From: a virus
Reading direction: 5' to 3' (one strand)
Virus record (IMG/VR): IMGVR_UViG_3300032820_000001
Coordinates: 62,001-126,000 of that record
DNA length: 64,000 bases
The notes below the pieces were generated by a model. The model made no database searches. It was given only the letters and a program-made list of their open reading frames with translations, and had not been told where the DNA came from. Position numbers and translations under genes: made by a program. Below, piece by piece: positions 17,389-27,892 of the stretch; the first letter of the stretch is position 1; every line of letters begins with the position of its first letter.

Positions 17389-18441
17389 TTATTTGATCCC
17401 CGCCAGAAGTTTCCAGCGTTGTTCATGGGGATTAATAATTTTGGTTTCTTTTCGTCGAGGCATTCTCTTCGACGTATTGTTGCTAACTACTTCGCTTAGT
17501 GATTCAGGTCGTCCTTGCCTCTTTGTGGACACCACTGTGCTTTGAAGTGTTTCGAATACAGTCTTTGCATGCTCAACTGACTTTGTTTCGTGAAGTGCCT
17601 CGACAGCAATTTGTCTCTGTCGCTCATTCAAGGAGTCGGACTTTAATACTTCATTAGTATAAAGCAGTTTAGCATTTTGGAGACTGAGATTCTCCAACGT
17701 CGTCGCGAGCTTCTGAATATTCTTCTTCTGCTCGCTCATTCCGGATAACAATTTTTTATTATCCGCTTTGAAATTATCGTTTTGCACTTGGAGGGCTTTG
17801 ATAGTTTCTAAAAGTTCTTTTTTCTTGCCGGCGATCTTCTTAAGATCGATTGATTCGTTTTTCTTGCTTTCCTCGAATCCGTATCCGGCGTTCGGGCCTT
17901 TACATCTTGGATCGCTGGGATCCTTTTCGCAATCCTCTTCTTTTTCATCGTCTCTGCCTTCTTCCAATGAAACCTCTTCAACAGTTTCTTCTTCTCCGAG
18001 AAGTTCAGCAATTACGGAAGCAAGATCATCTTCTTCGAGTGTTAAGTCTCCTTCTTCTTCCCCTTCGGGTGGAACGAGATCGGCAAGTGGCTCAATTGGC
18101 TCTTGTTCAGAAGGGAGTGGCTCCTCTTCGGACTGAGCAATTGCGGCCAAGCCGTCAAGATCAATTGAAATCATTTCTTCTTCGTCTGGACATGCACATG
18201 CATTTTCTCCAGCGGCGGCTGCGAGGGGTAGATCTGTGGCGAGCGGATCTTCTGTGGCGGCAGCTCCATCAACAGTGACGTCGATGGCATTGTCCAAGTC
18301 GTCTTCAGCTTCGAGAATACTCTCCATCATCTTCTTAACTTCCGGAGCATACTTCTCAACTATTTCCGTTTCTGCGCTTTTAAGGGCCGCTTCTTTAAGG
18401 GCCTTTGCATCGATAATTGCTTGTTCTAACATTCGTGACAT
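17389..18441 (-). CDS. Prohead scaffold / core protein (gp22-like)
   Basis: The start is ATG 18439-18441 (MSRMLEQAI) behind SD GGGAG, giving 350 residues. The layout is a charged N-terminal helix (about 1-45), a very acidic middle rich in Glu, Asp and Pro (about 45-165), a helical coiled coil (about 185-270), and a basic C-terminus. It lies immediately upstream of the major capsid gene, as gp22 does in T4. The scaffold forms the inner core on which gp23-type shells assemble and is then degraded by the prohead protease. Sites of the form (Ile/Leu)-x-Glu, such as SILEAE near residue 42, fit that protease. Four Cys residues (about 91-94 and 171-179) are unusual for a scaffold and might pair or bind metal. 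Confidence 0.8.
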   Translation of the reverse strand: MSRMLEQAIIDAKALKEAALKSAETEIVEKYAPEVKKMMESILEAEDDLDNAIDVTVDGAAATEDPLATDLPLAAAAGENACACPDEEEMISIDLDGLAAIAQSEEEPLPSEQEPIEPLADLVPPEGEEEGDLTLEEDDLASVIAELLGEEETVEEVSLEEGRDDEKEEDCEKDPSDPRCKGPNAGYGFEESKKNESIDLKKIAGKKKELLETIKALQVQNDNFKADNKKLLSGMSEQKKNIQKLATTLENLSLQNAKLLYTNEVLKSDSLNERQRQIAVEALHETKSVEHAKTVFETLQSTVVSTKRQGRPESLSEVVSNNTSKRMPRRKETKIINPHEQRWKLLAGIK

Positions 18442-18507
18442 TTGGCTACTCCCATTCTTGTGATTCAAAATCTTTGATATAAAGTCTATAGGGACTTCTA
18501 ACTAATA

Positions 18508-18515
18508 TAAATAGT
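18508..18515 (-). promoter_or_regulatory. Candidate late promoter octamer (ACTATTTA)
   Basis: Coding-strand ACTATTTA, followed by TATTAG, 67 nt upstream of the scaffold start codon and about 100 nt downstream of the terminator at 18611-18645. It would drive the scaffold-capsid unit. Confidence 0.4.
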
Positions 18516-18610
18516 GCTCACATCGTGTAAACCCCCTTTTTTGCAAAAAAACCTGATTTTTAGAGAGATAGCCATGGGTTTTCATGGGGAGTTACTATTT
18601 CTTTGTCTCC

Positions 18611-18645
18611 TCAAAAGCAAAAGCACCCTCCGAAGAGGGTGCTTT
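18611..18645 (-). terminator. Rho-independent terminator after the giant fibre gene
   Basis: An 11-bp perfect stem (18635-18645 and 18620-18630) with a 4-nt loop; the arm ends in AAGCACCCTC and its complement. The T-run after it on the minus strand is short (TTTGC then TTTTGA). It lies about 45 nt after the stop at 18691. The stem shares AGCACCC with the terminators at 28062 and 32535. Confidence 0.8.
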
Positions 18646-18690
18646 GAGTAATTTAAAATGTCCGGTTAGAGACCGAAAGGGTGTTGTCTA

Positions 18691-21600
18691 TTAATTTCCA
18701 GGGTCACTAAATTCTCCAGATGCGGCATCCCATTCTAGAATTGTCTCAGTAGTGGGCGATGCTCCAAAAGGAGTAAATGTCGCCTCAACCGAGTAATCAT
18801 CACCATCTTTCACAAGTTGCAACGCAACAGTGTTGATGTTACCATTTAAGGTGTCTGCCTGAAATGTGTTTGATGTATCGTTCGTAATAGTGAGGGCTCT
18901 TAGGCTATTTCCGAGCTCTCCGGCCACCGCTGTGGACACCGATATCTCTGCAGTGAAGTCGTCCCACCCTGTAGATTTACAGTATTTGATAACCGTTGGT
19001 GGGACATTCGCAAAAAGACGGACACCAGAGGCAATGCCAGTAACATTCGTCCCGTTTGCGGCGGTGTTCATTTGGCCCGTGGTATAACCACCTGCTGAGT
19101 AGTCAATTGTTTGTCCAGTGCCGGTGCCGCCAGGGCCTCCGGTTATTGCGCCATAGAGAACATCATCATCAACGATGATGGTTAACTGGTCAACATATGC
19201 CTGATTAGCGCCGAAGAGATCGATCTGCATATCCAACCACTCATTTGGTATAAACGGATTGTTGGGATCGGCATCTGCGCCGTCGGTAACACCGTCTAAG
19301 TCGGTGTCGACGCAATCGGAGCCGGGAGCCAGACATAAGTATTCTTCTTCAGTATTAACAACAACAAGGGAGGTTACGTTCTCATCACCACCGGTGAAAT
19401 AATCTAATCTCAGCGGGGCGCCGGTGTTGGGTGCCGTGTAAACGACATGGCCAATAGTAAATTTATTATCAACCGGTGTTTCGGGGTTTGTGTTTACTGG
19501 GTAGAGCGAGTTCTCTGTGGTCACAGTTTCAGCAGGATCCAGCGGATTGTAAGAATCTAAATCCTGGCTATTGTTGTCGTCCATATACATGTGCTGGCCA
19601 CTGCTGTCATAGCCGTCGACAAAATAAAGAGATGTCGAGAGGCCGGTTGCTTCCTCGTTGTTATCATAGCGAAACACAAAAGATGATGCATCTGAGGCTG
19701 GTTTGTAGAGAAGTACATCTTCACGCACTGCAAAAACCGTTACTTCTAAACTGTGAATATTTCCAGATGGGTCTGGTGCTGACCAGCTCGTATTTAGCGG
19801 ATCAAGTATCGCACTTCTTTCCACGCCGGTATTTCCAATTTCAACCCTGAATGCATCAACTGACTCATGTATAGTAAGGTCTCCCTTCAGCCAATCAAAT
19901 GCGTCAGCACATTCTGGCTGAACAAGAAGAACCTGAGTATCGACCAGTGCATTGCTTGAATTTCCATACTGATTGTGCTGGGCGACATCAGCTGTTATTG
20001 CGCCGGGGTCGCCGTGGATATTTTCAAGGTGCGTCAATCGAACCCAGTAGCGACCATCAGGCATTCCTGCAGTATCTATAACAGCATTTTCACTTAAAGG
20101 CGTGAGTCCTTGCGTGGCTGAAGTATTATAAGAAACTTCAATAGCAACACCGTTACTATCAAGTTCGAGTCTATACAACTCAAAGGCTGCCCTCCAAGAA
20201 GCTGCCGTAAAAACTCCTGTGGTTGTCATTGAGGTAGGATCAATTACTAATTTGTTTCCAACAGTTGTGGCGATGAGGCCACTTGAATAACCTGTAGTAT
20301 AGGTATTATATTCAATTGTTTGGGCAGAGCCTGAAATCGTTATCGATTCTGCTGGAATAAGTGTAACCTCGCAGTGGACACCTGGATCTTCGGAATCTAA
20401 GTGTGGGTTTGGATTTTCGGCAGTGCCTACAGACATTTCGAGGTTATCTCCGTAACCATCGTTATCGGCGTCACTGTCTTCATTGGGATCGTTCGGGAAT
20501 GCATCATATGACCATGAAACACCATCGGAATCTGGATCGGCTTGGGCTTGATACTCAGCTTCAGTCTGGTGTATACAGACTTTTACGATTGGTTCCGAAA
20601 GTCCATTATAATCTGTGTCCCAAGGGGATCGTTGGAGATAATTGTGACTAGACTGAGCAACATTATTAACCGTATCATATAAAATTGCATATACCCTTAA
20701 TAAACCCCAACTTGAGCCGGCGCTGACGTTACTATTAAACATCTCTTGAGTGAGTTCAATTGTATCGTCGGGTCCTGCCATGTTATTGAGGTTCCATGGG
20801 TCGAGGGCATCAGTACCATCGGCACTATAATAGTTCCACCCGGTGGTGGTGTCGTGGTTCCTGAGCATGAACCGGGCTTCTAGGTTGGGAAGCGAAGTAC
20901 CATCCGGGGTTTTGAAGGATTGTGCTTGGCCCAAGTCACCGGAAAACTTCATGAAGTCTCCTACGACGGAAAGAATAGATTCCTCGCCGGTTAATTGATC
21001 GTTGGTAGAGCCCGGTCGGATGAAAGTGGAATCTGCGGGGATAATATCCCTCGTAATGCCAAGACCGTTATTAAAGACCCGGATGTGAGAATTGGTTGCA
21101 AATTCCATTTCTATGGATGAGCCGGCGGCAGCGATGGCGTCGCCTCCGGTAACTCCGTACTCCTGATCCGCGAGGGCCAGACCATTGTGAAAGGGAACAT
21201 TCGCCGCAGGTGAAACAAATATAAAAGCAAAAGGGCTTAATTCATCTCCAAAATACGCCACGTTAGATTGTTGGCCATATTGGTTAGTAACATAAGCTCT
21301 AATTTTCAAATAGCCACCTCCTCCGCCAGTGGGGTTTAGAGTCGCATCGGAGTACGCGACATTTTGGATGGCTCCATTTCCAGCATCGTTTTCTCCAATG
21401 TCTGGTATTTGGATAATACCTTCTTTGAATTTGCCGTTAATGGCGTCCCAAGTGGATGTGCCGGATGCCACGGTGATTGTGGCCATCGTGAGCTCAACAG
21501 TAAGTATTGATCCTACTCTGTTGGGTTCGTCGACCGTAACCTCTGATCCTACGAATTCAATCTGATCGCCGGGGGCAGCGATGAGAAGTCCCCATGGTTC

Positions 21601-24600
21601 TAGATGGTGGTATTTCTGAAAGCCTAGACCGGTTTCGGTGTTGACTATGGCCGATTGCAGTTCGGGGCCTGCGCCGGTCCACACGGGTGCCAGCGTCATA
21701 GTTGGCGCTGCGGGAAGTGCAGGGTTGCCATCGTCCGGATCGGGGGGGGTGCCGTCGGCAGCAATGCCGTCGCCGTCATCATCGATGGAGCCGTCAGGAT
21801 CGTTGGGTAAGGCATCTGCCTGCCACAAAACACCGTCGCCGTCTGGATCTGCATTTGCTGCCCATTCAGCTTCGTCGGCCGCCATCCAAAGGTGATTGAC
21901 GTTTGTTTTGGGTTGGGTAAATGACGAAATGATATCGCCGCCGTGATGGAGTAATTGGCCTGTGGATTCATCATGCACTTGATATGTAACGCGCATTGTG
22001 GAATCACCGATGTCAGAAAGCACTACAGTGTCGCCGTCCGAAAGGGGGTCTGTGGTGCCTGCGCCGGGGAGTTCGGTTTGCCAATTGCTCTTTGAAATTA
22101 TTAATCGGGTTTTAAGGTTAGTCAATACATTACCGTTAACATCCTTAAGTTCAACATCGGTATGATCAAAAGTTATCTCATCGTCGTAGACAGCAAAGAG
22201 ATATCCCGAAATCAGATTGTCGGTATTGTTGAGCCACGTTGCGCCCGTAGCGGCTGTCGTCCAAGTAATGGCCCCTGTGGGCTGCTCTCTAACCGCATCA
22301 TTGTCGTTGGGGTTAGTTATTGTGAACGAAGAGTTTGGCACAGGAGCATCGGGGTATGGACGATATTCGCCCGCAGATTGATACACATATGTTAAAGCAT
22401 CGGTAGAACCAACTATTCCAATTCTGAAGTCGTCGTTGCCGGCGCTTTCTGCACCGGTTGTTCCATTTGCATCGGTGCCGGCGAACTCTTCCCAATAGGC
22501 CAGAGTGGTGGTACTAATTCCGGAATTAGCATGAGTTACCACAAAATGAACTTGCAAGGATTCGGCACCTTCAAAATCACTTAAAGTGACGGGGGCAGCG
22601 ACGTCTAACGTAGGCTGAAGCCAGCCTGCGCTTTGCCAAGTGGTAGTGGCAGAAGCGAGTGTTGTAAGAGCATCCTCGGTTGATCTTAATTCAACGCTCA
22701 ACGTTGTGCCATCTACTTGACTTTCGGCATCAATTTCCAATAAGGAATCAAGATCGAACCGAATCTGATCAGCTCCCATTGCAAACAAGTAGGGGGTCTC
22801 GTAGCTATATATGGGCGTCGTTGTTGATATAATTGTATTTTTAGTTCTAGTAACATTACTAATTGCGTCAAAGCCCGGTAGATTTAGCAAAGTAAGTTGT
22901 GGTGTAGTTGTTTCACTAACCGCTGCAGCGTTATCTGCTGCAACTTGTGCCGCATCCTCAGCTATATCGTTTATCCTTATTCTAGATAAAGACCAGCCGC
23001 TGTAGAAACCAAGATCGCCTTGGGTCCAAGAGCCGTCTTCGTCAGCATATGCTGCAAACATCAAATCTCCAAAGGTTTTGGGCATCTGTGTCCAAGCGTG
23101 GGCACCGGCTCCTGGTACATCGGCGGTTGCAAGATCAATGAAATCGCCACTGTCCCAAACATGAAGGGCGCCGTTAATGTAGACGCGCATTTCCTCGCCA
23201 TCTCTGACGAGAGAAACGTGTGTCTTTTCGCCTGCTCTGATGGGGAATCCACTTTGGGGACCAGCTGCAGTGTTGTCAGTTCCGTATGGGAGGGGTATGT
23301 GTGAAAGATTGAGTGAATTATAAGTATGGTTATAAAATGAACCAATAGTATAATAATTTCCTACTTGCACACCACCTTCCATAAGGGGGCGACAAATATC
23401 ATCATCTTGATCGTCCTTAACCATTTGAGTCTGCACTGAGAAACCGCCGTTTTGGTAGAGAACTGCTTGGTTTCGCTTCGTTCCTATTATGTGCTTGGGC
23501 CTATTATAGCCGTTGCTGGCGAAAGTATTCTCTGGTATATCTAGTATAAAGGAAAGTGTAAATGGTCGCAATGCCATGGTTTTCATAATACTGGTATGTA
23601 ACGCTGCACCAGCGAACATGCTTGGTGATGTCCAAGATCCAGACAAATGAAGGGCAAGGGGATCTCCAACATAACTTATTTCGGCGCCGTCGTTGTCGTA
23701 GTTGTCGTTTACACTGTAGGCGGCAATCGTATCTGTGGTTAGAGGAATAATTGCCGGATAAGACAATCCCAAAGGAAGTCCTGGAATTGGATCGTTAATA
23801 ACAGATATGCCATCGGCGTCCCAATCGCCACTAACATAAGTGGCTAAAGAATCGTTTTTGGTGCTAATGGTGGCTAAAGTGACAACGGCTTGTTGTCCCG
23901 CAGCCAATTGTGCGTTATAGTGATCTTCCTGATCTGTACCAATTTGACTGGATGGGTTATTATCCCCAGTAATTAAATCAGCACAAATTGCAGCAACGTC
24001 TTGGGATTCTTGGAACGCCTGTGCAATAGCAGTTTCCGTATCGGTGATAATGGTTTGAGCAGCTGCCGTAAGATTACCGTCTGCGCCCACATCATAATGT
24101 GCTGCTGTGAGAGTTTCTTCCCACGTAGGGGATGTTACAGCAAGGAAGCTGTTATCTCGGAGGTTTTCTAGGGTGCTTACAGCATTAACCATGTTCTCGC
24201 CTTCGAGGGTGTAAGTCGCAGGTGCGCCGCTGCCAGGAACAAGGGTGGCGCCGGGGTAGACAGAGATGGGAGTGCCACCATCAACTACCAAATCCTTCCC
24301 GTCGTAATTAAGAACAAAGGTGGTTGGGACGTTGGCATCGGGGAATCCACCGGGCCCGATGTCTGCAAGATAAGAAGTTGGGTCTACAGGATTGGGAACT
24401 TGGTCATCCCTATGAATGAAAAGCTGTCCTCCATTATCTCCCCATGAGTCTGCCCAGTCAAGACTAATGTCTGTAAGGCCAGCAGAAATTGGGGGTGTGC
24501 TGGTAGTGGTTCCGTTTGGCGCTCCTGGTTGGGGCGCCATGTTTTCGTCCATGTAAAATCCGCCCTGGATCATAACCGTTGTGGTTGCATCTTGGATGAA

Positions 24601-27600
24601 AGATATTATTGGTTCGTTATAGTAAGTGTCAAAGAAAAATGTCCAGCGCAATGCGGGGCCGTCGAAGTATCCATCGCCGCCGGCGGTAAGCTGAACTGCT
24701 GTTTGTTCGCCCGGATCGAGATGAAAGTCATCAACTGGATCAAGAACGTTATCGGCATCGGTATCGGGGCTCATCAAATTGATGGTAATCACTTGAAGAG
24801 TTTCATTTCCGTCTGCGTCTACTACTTTAATTGTAAATGTATCGGCACCGGTGAATGCGCCTGCGGTTGCAGGAGTATAAATCCACTCTCCGTAGCGGAT
24901 GTCCGAAGAGCTTGGGTCCTGAGCTGTTATTACAGCTGTACCGTGTGAGCCCTGTGAAGAGATGCTGAAGGGGTTTGCTGCATCCATAAGATTGGCATCC
25001 ATGGCACGTATTTCAGAACTGTATACACCTTGTCCTGAATTATATTCAAAGACTCCGGCGGATACCCACTGTCCTGTGGGATCCATAAATGTGGTGGGAA
25101 CGTCAGATAATTCTTCGATGATTGCATGACCACCGTCGGTTTCAGCTATAAATTCATCAGACGGGACATAAAATACGTTCTGATCTCCGGCTCCGTCCGT
25201 AACAGTATATTGGGCTCGTAAAATTTTGCCCACCAAAGACGCAGCTATGGTAATGGGATCTTCGGGGCCCACGGAAATGGGGTCGTTAACATCGATGGTG
25301 GAGGTTGTCGGTGAACCAATATCAGTCCACGGTGTGGTTGGGTTTCCAAAGCCTGTGCCAGAAGTATTATCGGCAGGATCATTAGATTGCCACACCACGT
25401 CGATAACGGTGATTCCGGAGTTGTCCTCGATGGCGGCGGCAAATGTATTAACCGTCTGATCCACCATTGGTGGCGACATCATCTCTAAGTCGACTGCAAA
25501 TACCGTAGCATCTGGGTTGTCGTCATAAACGATTATCCCGTCAACGCCGCCGAAAACATCACCAACGCCTGCGCTGGATATGGTTCTTTTGATTACTAGA
25601 TTTCCCGTACCAGAATCAATCTCAACTGAGTATGTATCGGTAAGATATTCTTGAGGTCCTTGCGGGTTGGAATTCAGGCCCAACCACAGTGGGTTTCCGT
25701 AGTTATCGAAAAACGTCAATGTTTGGCCGCCGTCGTTAAAACTGTCCCCCATATTAAGTATGTGCGTATCTCCTTCAGAAATTGGAAGAGTACCCTGAAG
25801 GCTGGGGTTGCCGGTGGCCAATTCGCCAAGGCCATAGTTCACTGCCATATTGCCATTGATAATGACTTCGAAAGTACCTTCGGGGTCTCCGTAAGGTGTG
25901 CCGCCGTATTGATCTACCGAAAGAGAGTATACATAGGTAAAATCGGGCACAACTATGCTCCTAATTTCAGAATGTGCTCCACTAAGGCCGCTACTATCAA
26001 CCGTATATCTGATTATAACAGACAGCTGATCGTCAGCGGCCATGGCTGCAACAGTTGCGCCAGGAAGGGTATTTGTGGTTTGACCTCCGATGGTGGTGCC
26101 GTTGGCTAGCCACTCTATTGAAGTAATGGTAATGGCCTCAGACGCAATTGTAGTAGCGTCTGCAACGAGGTCATCGCTTGCACCAAAAAGAATAACTGCT
26201 GGAAGAAGTGCTCCAGATGTAACGCTAGTTTGTACATCCGGATCATTAACCGCATCGGTGCCGTCGAGATCATAATCGCCCGCTGGTTCAAGCCAGTCGG
26301 GGGTACCGTCGTTGTCTGCATCGGGCATCACTGCGTTGGCCCATGAACCGTTAGAATATGTCAAAATGGCTGTGCCATTGACGGAAAGAGTTGAGCCATC
26401 CCAGACAATCTGAATATCGTAAGGGCCCGTGGTGTAATCGGGTACAATGGAAAACACAATGGTGTCAGTGTCGGGGTTTTTGAAGTCAACGCTTGTAATG
26501 CCGCCGTCGCCAAAGGTGTCTAAGAGAGAAAGCGTTTGTGTGCCTTCCTGTGGTGTTATCACGCCATGGTCTGACATCAGAAGTGGGCTTTCCCAATTAT
26601 TTAACCCTCCGATAAGGCCGGTGGCGTTAAGAGCAATTTGCCATTCTGAAGTCCAATCGTCGCCGTTGAATACAATGGCGCCATAATCTGGTGATGCTTC
26701 AGATATCGCGTAGAACGGTGACATAAACCACTGTCCGCCTTCACAAAAGTAAAATTTCTCTGCCACTGAAAATGGGGCGAGAACGGGGTCACTGTCGTCA
26801 GCCGTAGTGAGATAAAAGACCTCTCCTTCGTGATCAGACATATCTGCTTTGAGTGCAGAGCCGTCTTTCAAGTGAGCTGGAACAGCGTCATAAAGTGGAA
26901 CAATAAATTTAGTTGATGTCATGTCTCCTGACATTTCAGCATTTTGACCTGCTGCAATAGAAAGAGTATCACTTCTCATACCGGCGGTTTTTGTAACGCC
27001 GTCGACTGCTTTATCGACAGCACCGAGCATAGCATCAAGCCTATTTTGGCGGCTTTGCAATTTCTGATCCAACATATCGTCGGCAGCATGCAAAGATGTG
27101 AGGCCAGTTAAACAATAGGTAGCCACGCCATAAGTAATTTCAAATGTAGAAGATGCACCAATAGATGCAGTTGCGTTAGAGATTTTGGCAGTTAAACCTG
27201 CTTCATGAGTATCTTCTGCGGTGGTATTATGGGCAATCAAAACTGCCTGCTGTGCAGCGATTGTATCGTCTGCAGGAGCTGCGCCACGGATTTCGGATTT
27301 CATGGTGTTTATTTTAGAAGTTAGGGTTCCACGCAAGTCTGGATCTGAGTCCATGGCTGTTTGGAGTGCCTCAAGTGTTTTCCAAGTGTCTTCAACGCCA
27401 GTGCCTTCTAGTCTCTGTGAGACTTGGTATGCCAAAGATCCTGATACGGTCTTGGCTCCTTGAATTCTTATAATGTCTGTATTGGAGTTTGAAAGTTGAG
27501 TGTCCAATTTCAAATCTGCGTCTTTCAGACTTGTAGCATTATCTGCATAATTTGTATCAGTTCGAGCTACATAATCGTGGCCTCGAAGTGAAGGGGTCGC

Positions 27601-27891
27601 GCCAGTGGCAGCGTCGGCTGCGGTTGCGATCCTAGTATTTTCTAAGTTGGTTTCGAGCGGACTGTGAGTCGCTGCAGAATCGACGGTTCGTTGTCTAATG
27701 GAACCGGATTTGCTTTCGAGTGTTGCAACAAGATCGTTGCCATCAACGCCCAAGACACCTATAGTGCCGGACATCGTAGATACAGCGTCAGCGGTGCCTA
27801 AGTTGGCGTCGCCGTCAGCTGTCATGGTGTGTTTCAGATCGTTGGCCAAGTCGCCAGATCCTGAAATGACTGCTATACCTTTTTTAGTCAT
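18691..27891 (-). CDS. Giant fibre/adhesin with Ca-binding-type repeats and a LamG-like domain
   Basis: The start is ATG 27889-27891 (MTKKGIAVISGSGDL) with SD GGAGGG in a conserved leader, giving 3066 residues. Residues 1-330 are paralogous to the next gene upstream. At about 370-390 is the shared module ending KFYFCEGGQWFMSPFY. After that come many beta-rich domains. Thrombospondin-type-3-like Asp-rich repeats such as DADNDGTPDW and DPDGDGV occur near residues 525-550, 1040-1060, 2010-2060, 2450-2490 and 2860-2880. A cadherin/VCBS-like domain lies at about 975-1037 and a LamG-like lectin domain (VSLVRDGEEMRVYINGALHVW) at about 1410-1630. No signal peptide or transmembrane segment is present. 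It is probably a long virion fibre with calcium-stiffened linkers that binds surface polysaccharide. Whether it sits on head or tail is unknown. Confidence 0.75.
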   Translation of the reverse strand: MTKKGIAVISGSGDLANDLKHTMTADGDANLGTADAVSTMSGTIGVLGVDGNDLVATLESKSGSIRQRTVDSAATHSPLETNLENTRIATAADAATGATPSLRGHDYVARTDTNYADNATSLKDADLKLDTQLSNSNTDIIRIQGAKTVSGSLAYQVSQRLEGTGVEDTWKTLEALQTAMDSDPDLRGTLTSKINTMKSEIRGAAPADDTIAAQQAVLIAHNTTAEDTHEAGLTAKISNATASIGASSTFEITYGVATYCLTGLTSLHAADDMLDQKLQSRQNRLDAMLGAVDKAVDGVTKTAGMRSDTLSIAAGQNAEMSGDMTSTKFIVPLYDAVPAHLKDGSALKADMSDHEGEVFYLTTADDSDPVLAPFSVAEKFYFCEGGQWFMSPFYAISEASPDYGAIVFNGDDWTSEWQIALNATGLIGGLNNWESPLLMSDHGVITPQEGTQTLSLLDTFGDGGITSVDFKNPDTDTIVFSIVPDYTTGPYDIQIVWDGSTLSVNGTAILTYSNGSWANAVMPDADNDGTPDWLEPAGDYDLDGTDAVNDPDVQTSVTSGALLPAVILFGASDDLVADATTIASEAITITSIEWLANGTTIGGQTTNTLPGATVAAMAADDQLSVIIRYTVDSSGLSGAHSEIRSIVVPDFTYVYSLSVDQYGGTPYGDPEGTFEVIINGNMAVNYGLGELATGNPSLQGTLPISEGDTHILNMGDSFNDGGQTLTFFDNYGNPLWLGLNSNPQGPQEYLTDTYSVEIDSGTGNLVIKRTISSAGVGDVFGGVDGIIVYDDNPDATVFAVDLEMMSPPMVDQTVNTFAAAIEDNSGITVIDVVWQSNDPADNTSGTGFGNPTTPWTDIGSPTTSTIDVNDPISVGPEDPITIAASLVGKILRAQYTVTDGAGDQNVFYVPSDEFIAETDGGHAIIEELSDVPTTFMDPTGQWVSAGVFEYNSGQGVYSSEIRAMDANLMDAANPFSISSQGSHGTAVITAQDPSSSDIRYGEWIYTPATAGAFTGADTFTIKVVDADGNETLQVITINLMSPDTDADNVLDPVDDFHLDPGEQTAVQLTAGGDGYFDGPALRWTFFFDTYYNEPIISFIQDATTTVMIQGGFYMDENMAPQPGAPNGTTTSTPPISAGLTDISLDWADSWGDNGGQLFIHRDDQVPNPVDPTSYLADIGPGGFPDANVPTTFVLNYDGKDLVVDGGTPISVYPGATLVPGSGAPATYTLEGENMVNAVSTLENLRDNSFLAVTSPTWEETLTAAHYDVGADGNLTAAAQTIITDTETAIAQAFQESQDVAAICADLITGDNNPSSQIGTDQEDHYNAQLAAGQQAVVTLATISTKNDSLATYVSGDWDADGISVINDPIPGLPLGLSYPAIIPLTTDTIAAYSVNDNYDNDGAEISYVGDPLALHLSGSWTSPSMFAGAALHTSIMKTMALRPFTLSFILDIPENTFASNGYNRPKHIIGTKRNQAVLYQNGGFSVQTQMVKDDQDDDICRPLMEGGVQVGNYYTIGSFYNHTYNSLNLSHIPLPYGTDNTAAGPQSGFPIRAGEKTHVSLVRDGEEMRVYINGALHVWDSGDFIDLATADVPGAGAHAWTQMPKTFGDLMFAAYADEDGSWTQGDLGFYSGWSLSRIRINDIAEDAAQVAADNAAAVSETTTPQLTLLNLPGFDAISNVTRTKNTIISTTTPIYSYETPYLFAMGADQIRFDLDSLLEIDAESQVDGTTLSVELRSTEDALTTLASATTTWQSAGWLQPTLDVAAPVTLSDFEGAESLQVHFVVTHANSGISTTTLAYWEEFAGTDANGTTGAESAGNDDFRIGIVGSTDALTYVYQSAGEYRPYPDAPVPNSSFTITNPNDNDAVREQPTGAITWTTAATGATWLNNTDNLISGYLFAVYDDEITFDHTDVELKDVNGNVLTNLKTRLIISKSNWQTELPGAGTTDPLSDGDTVVLSDIGDSTMRVTYQVHDESTGQLLHHGGDIISSFTQPKTNVNHLWMAADEAEWAANADPDGDGVLWQADALPNDPDGSIDDDGDGIAADGTPPDPDDGNPALPAAPTMTLAPVWTGAGPELQSAIVNTETGLGFQKYHHLEPWGLLIAAPGDQIEFVGSEVTVDEPNRVGSILTVELTMATITVASGTSTWDAINGKFKEGIIQIPDIGENDAGNGAIQNVAYSDATLNPTGGGGGYLKIRAYVTNQYGQQSNVAYFGDELSPFAFIFVSPAANVPFHNGLALADQEYGVTGGDAIAAAGSSIEMEFATNSHIRVFNNGLGITRDIIPADSTFIRPGSTNDQLTGEESILSVVGDFMKFSGDLGQAQSFKTPDGTSLPNLEARFMLRNHDTTTGWNYYSADGTDALDPWNLNNMAGPDDTIELTQEMFNSNVSAGSSWGLLRVYAILYDTVNNVAQSSHNYLQRSPWDTDYNGLSEPIVKVCIHQTEAEYQAQADPDSDGVSWSYDAFPNDPNEDSDADNDGYGDNLEMSVGTAENPNPHLDSEDPGVHCEVTLIPAESITISGSAQTIEYNTYTTGYSSGLIATTVGNKLVIDPTSMTTTGVFTAASWRAAFELYRLELDSNGVAIEVSYNTSATQGLTPLSENAVIDTAGMPDGRYWVRLTHLENIHGDPGAITADVAQHNQYGNSSNALVDTQVLLVQPECADAFDWLKGDLTIHESVDAFRVEIGNTGVERSAILDPLNTSWSAPDPSGNIHSLEVTVFAVREDVLLYKPASDASSFVFRYDNNEEATGLSTSLYFVDGYDSSGQHMYMDDNNSQDLDSYNPLDPAETVTTENSLYPVNTNPETPVDNKFTIGHVVYTAPNTGAPLRLDYFTGGDENVTSLVVVNTEEEYLCLAPGSDCVDTDLDGVTDGADADPNNPFIPNEWLDMQIDLFGANQAYVDQLTIIVDDDVLYGAITGGPGGTGTGQTIDYSAGGYTTGQMNTAANGTNVTGIASGVRLFANVPPTVIKYCKSTGWDDFTAEISVSTAVAGELGNSLRALTITNDTSNTFQADTLNGNINTVALQLVKDGDDYSVEATFTPFGASPTTETILEWDAASGEFSDPGN
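27390..27425 (-). repeat. 36-nt identical segment shared with 29335-29370
   Basis: This segment is identical to 29335-29370 in the paralogous fibre gene, inside a longer, less perfect match covering the first roughly 1 kb of both genes. It encodes part of YQVSQRLEGTGVE. Identity at synonymous sites points to recent duplication or gene conversion. Confidence 0.85.
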
Positions 27892-27892
27892 A

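Noticed and set aside
18506-18513. TATAAATA, a perfect T4 late-promoter box, on the plus strand (also 43188-43195)
   Set aside because: It faces away from every gene in the window and is simply the complement of the minus-strand octamer context. I treat the minus-strand ACTAYTTA as the relevant orientation.
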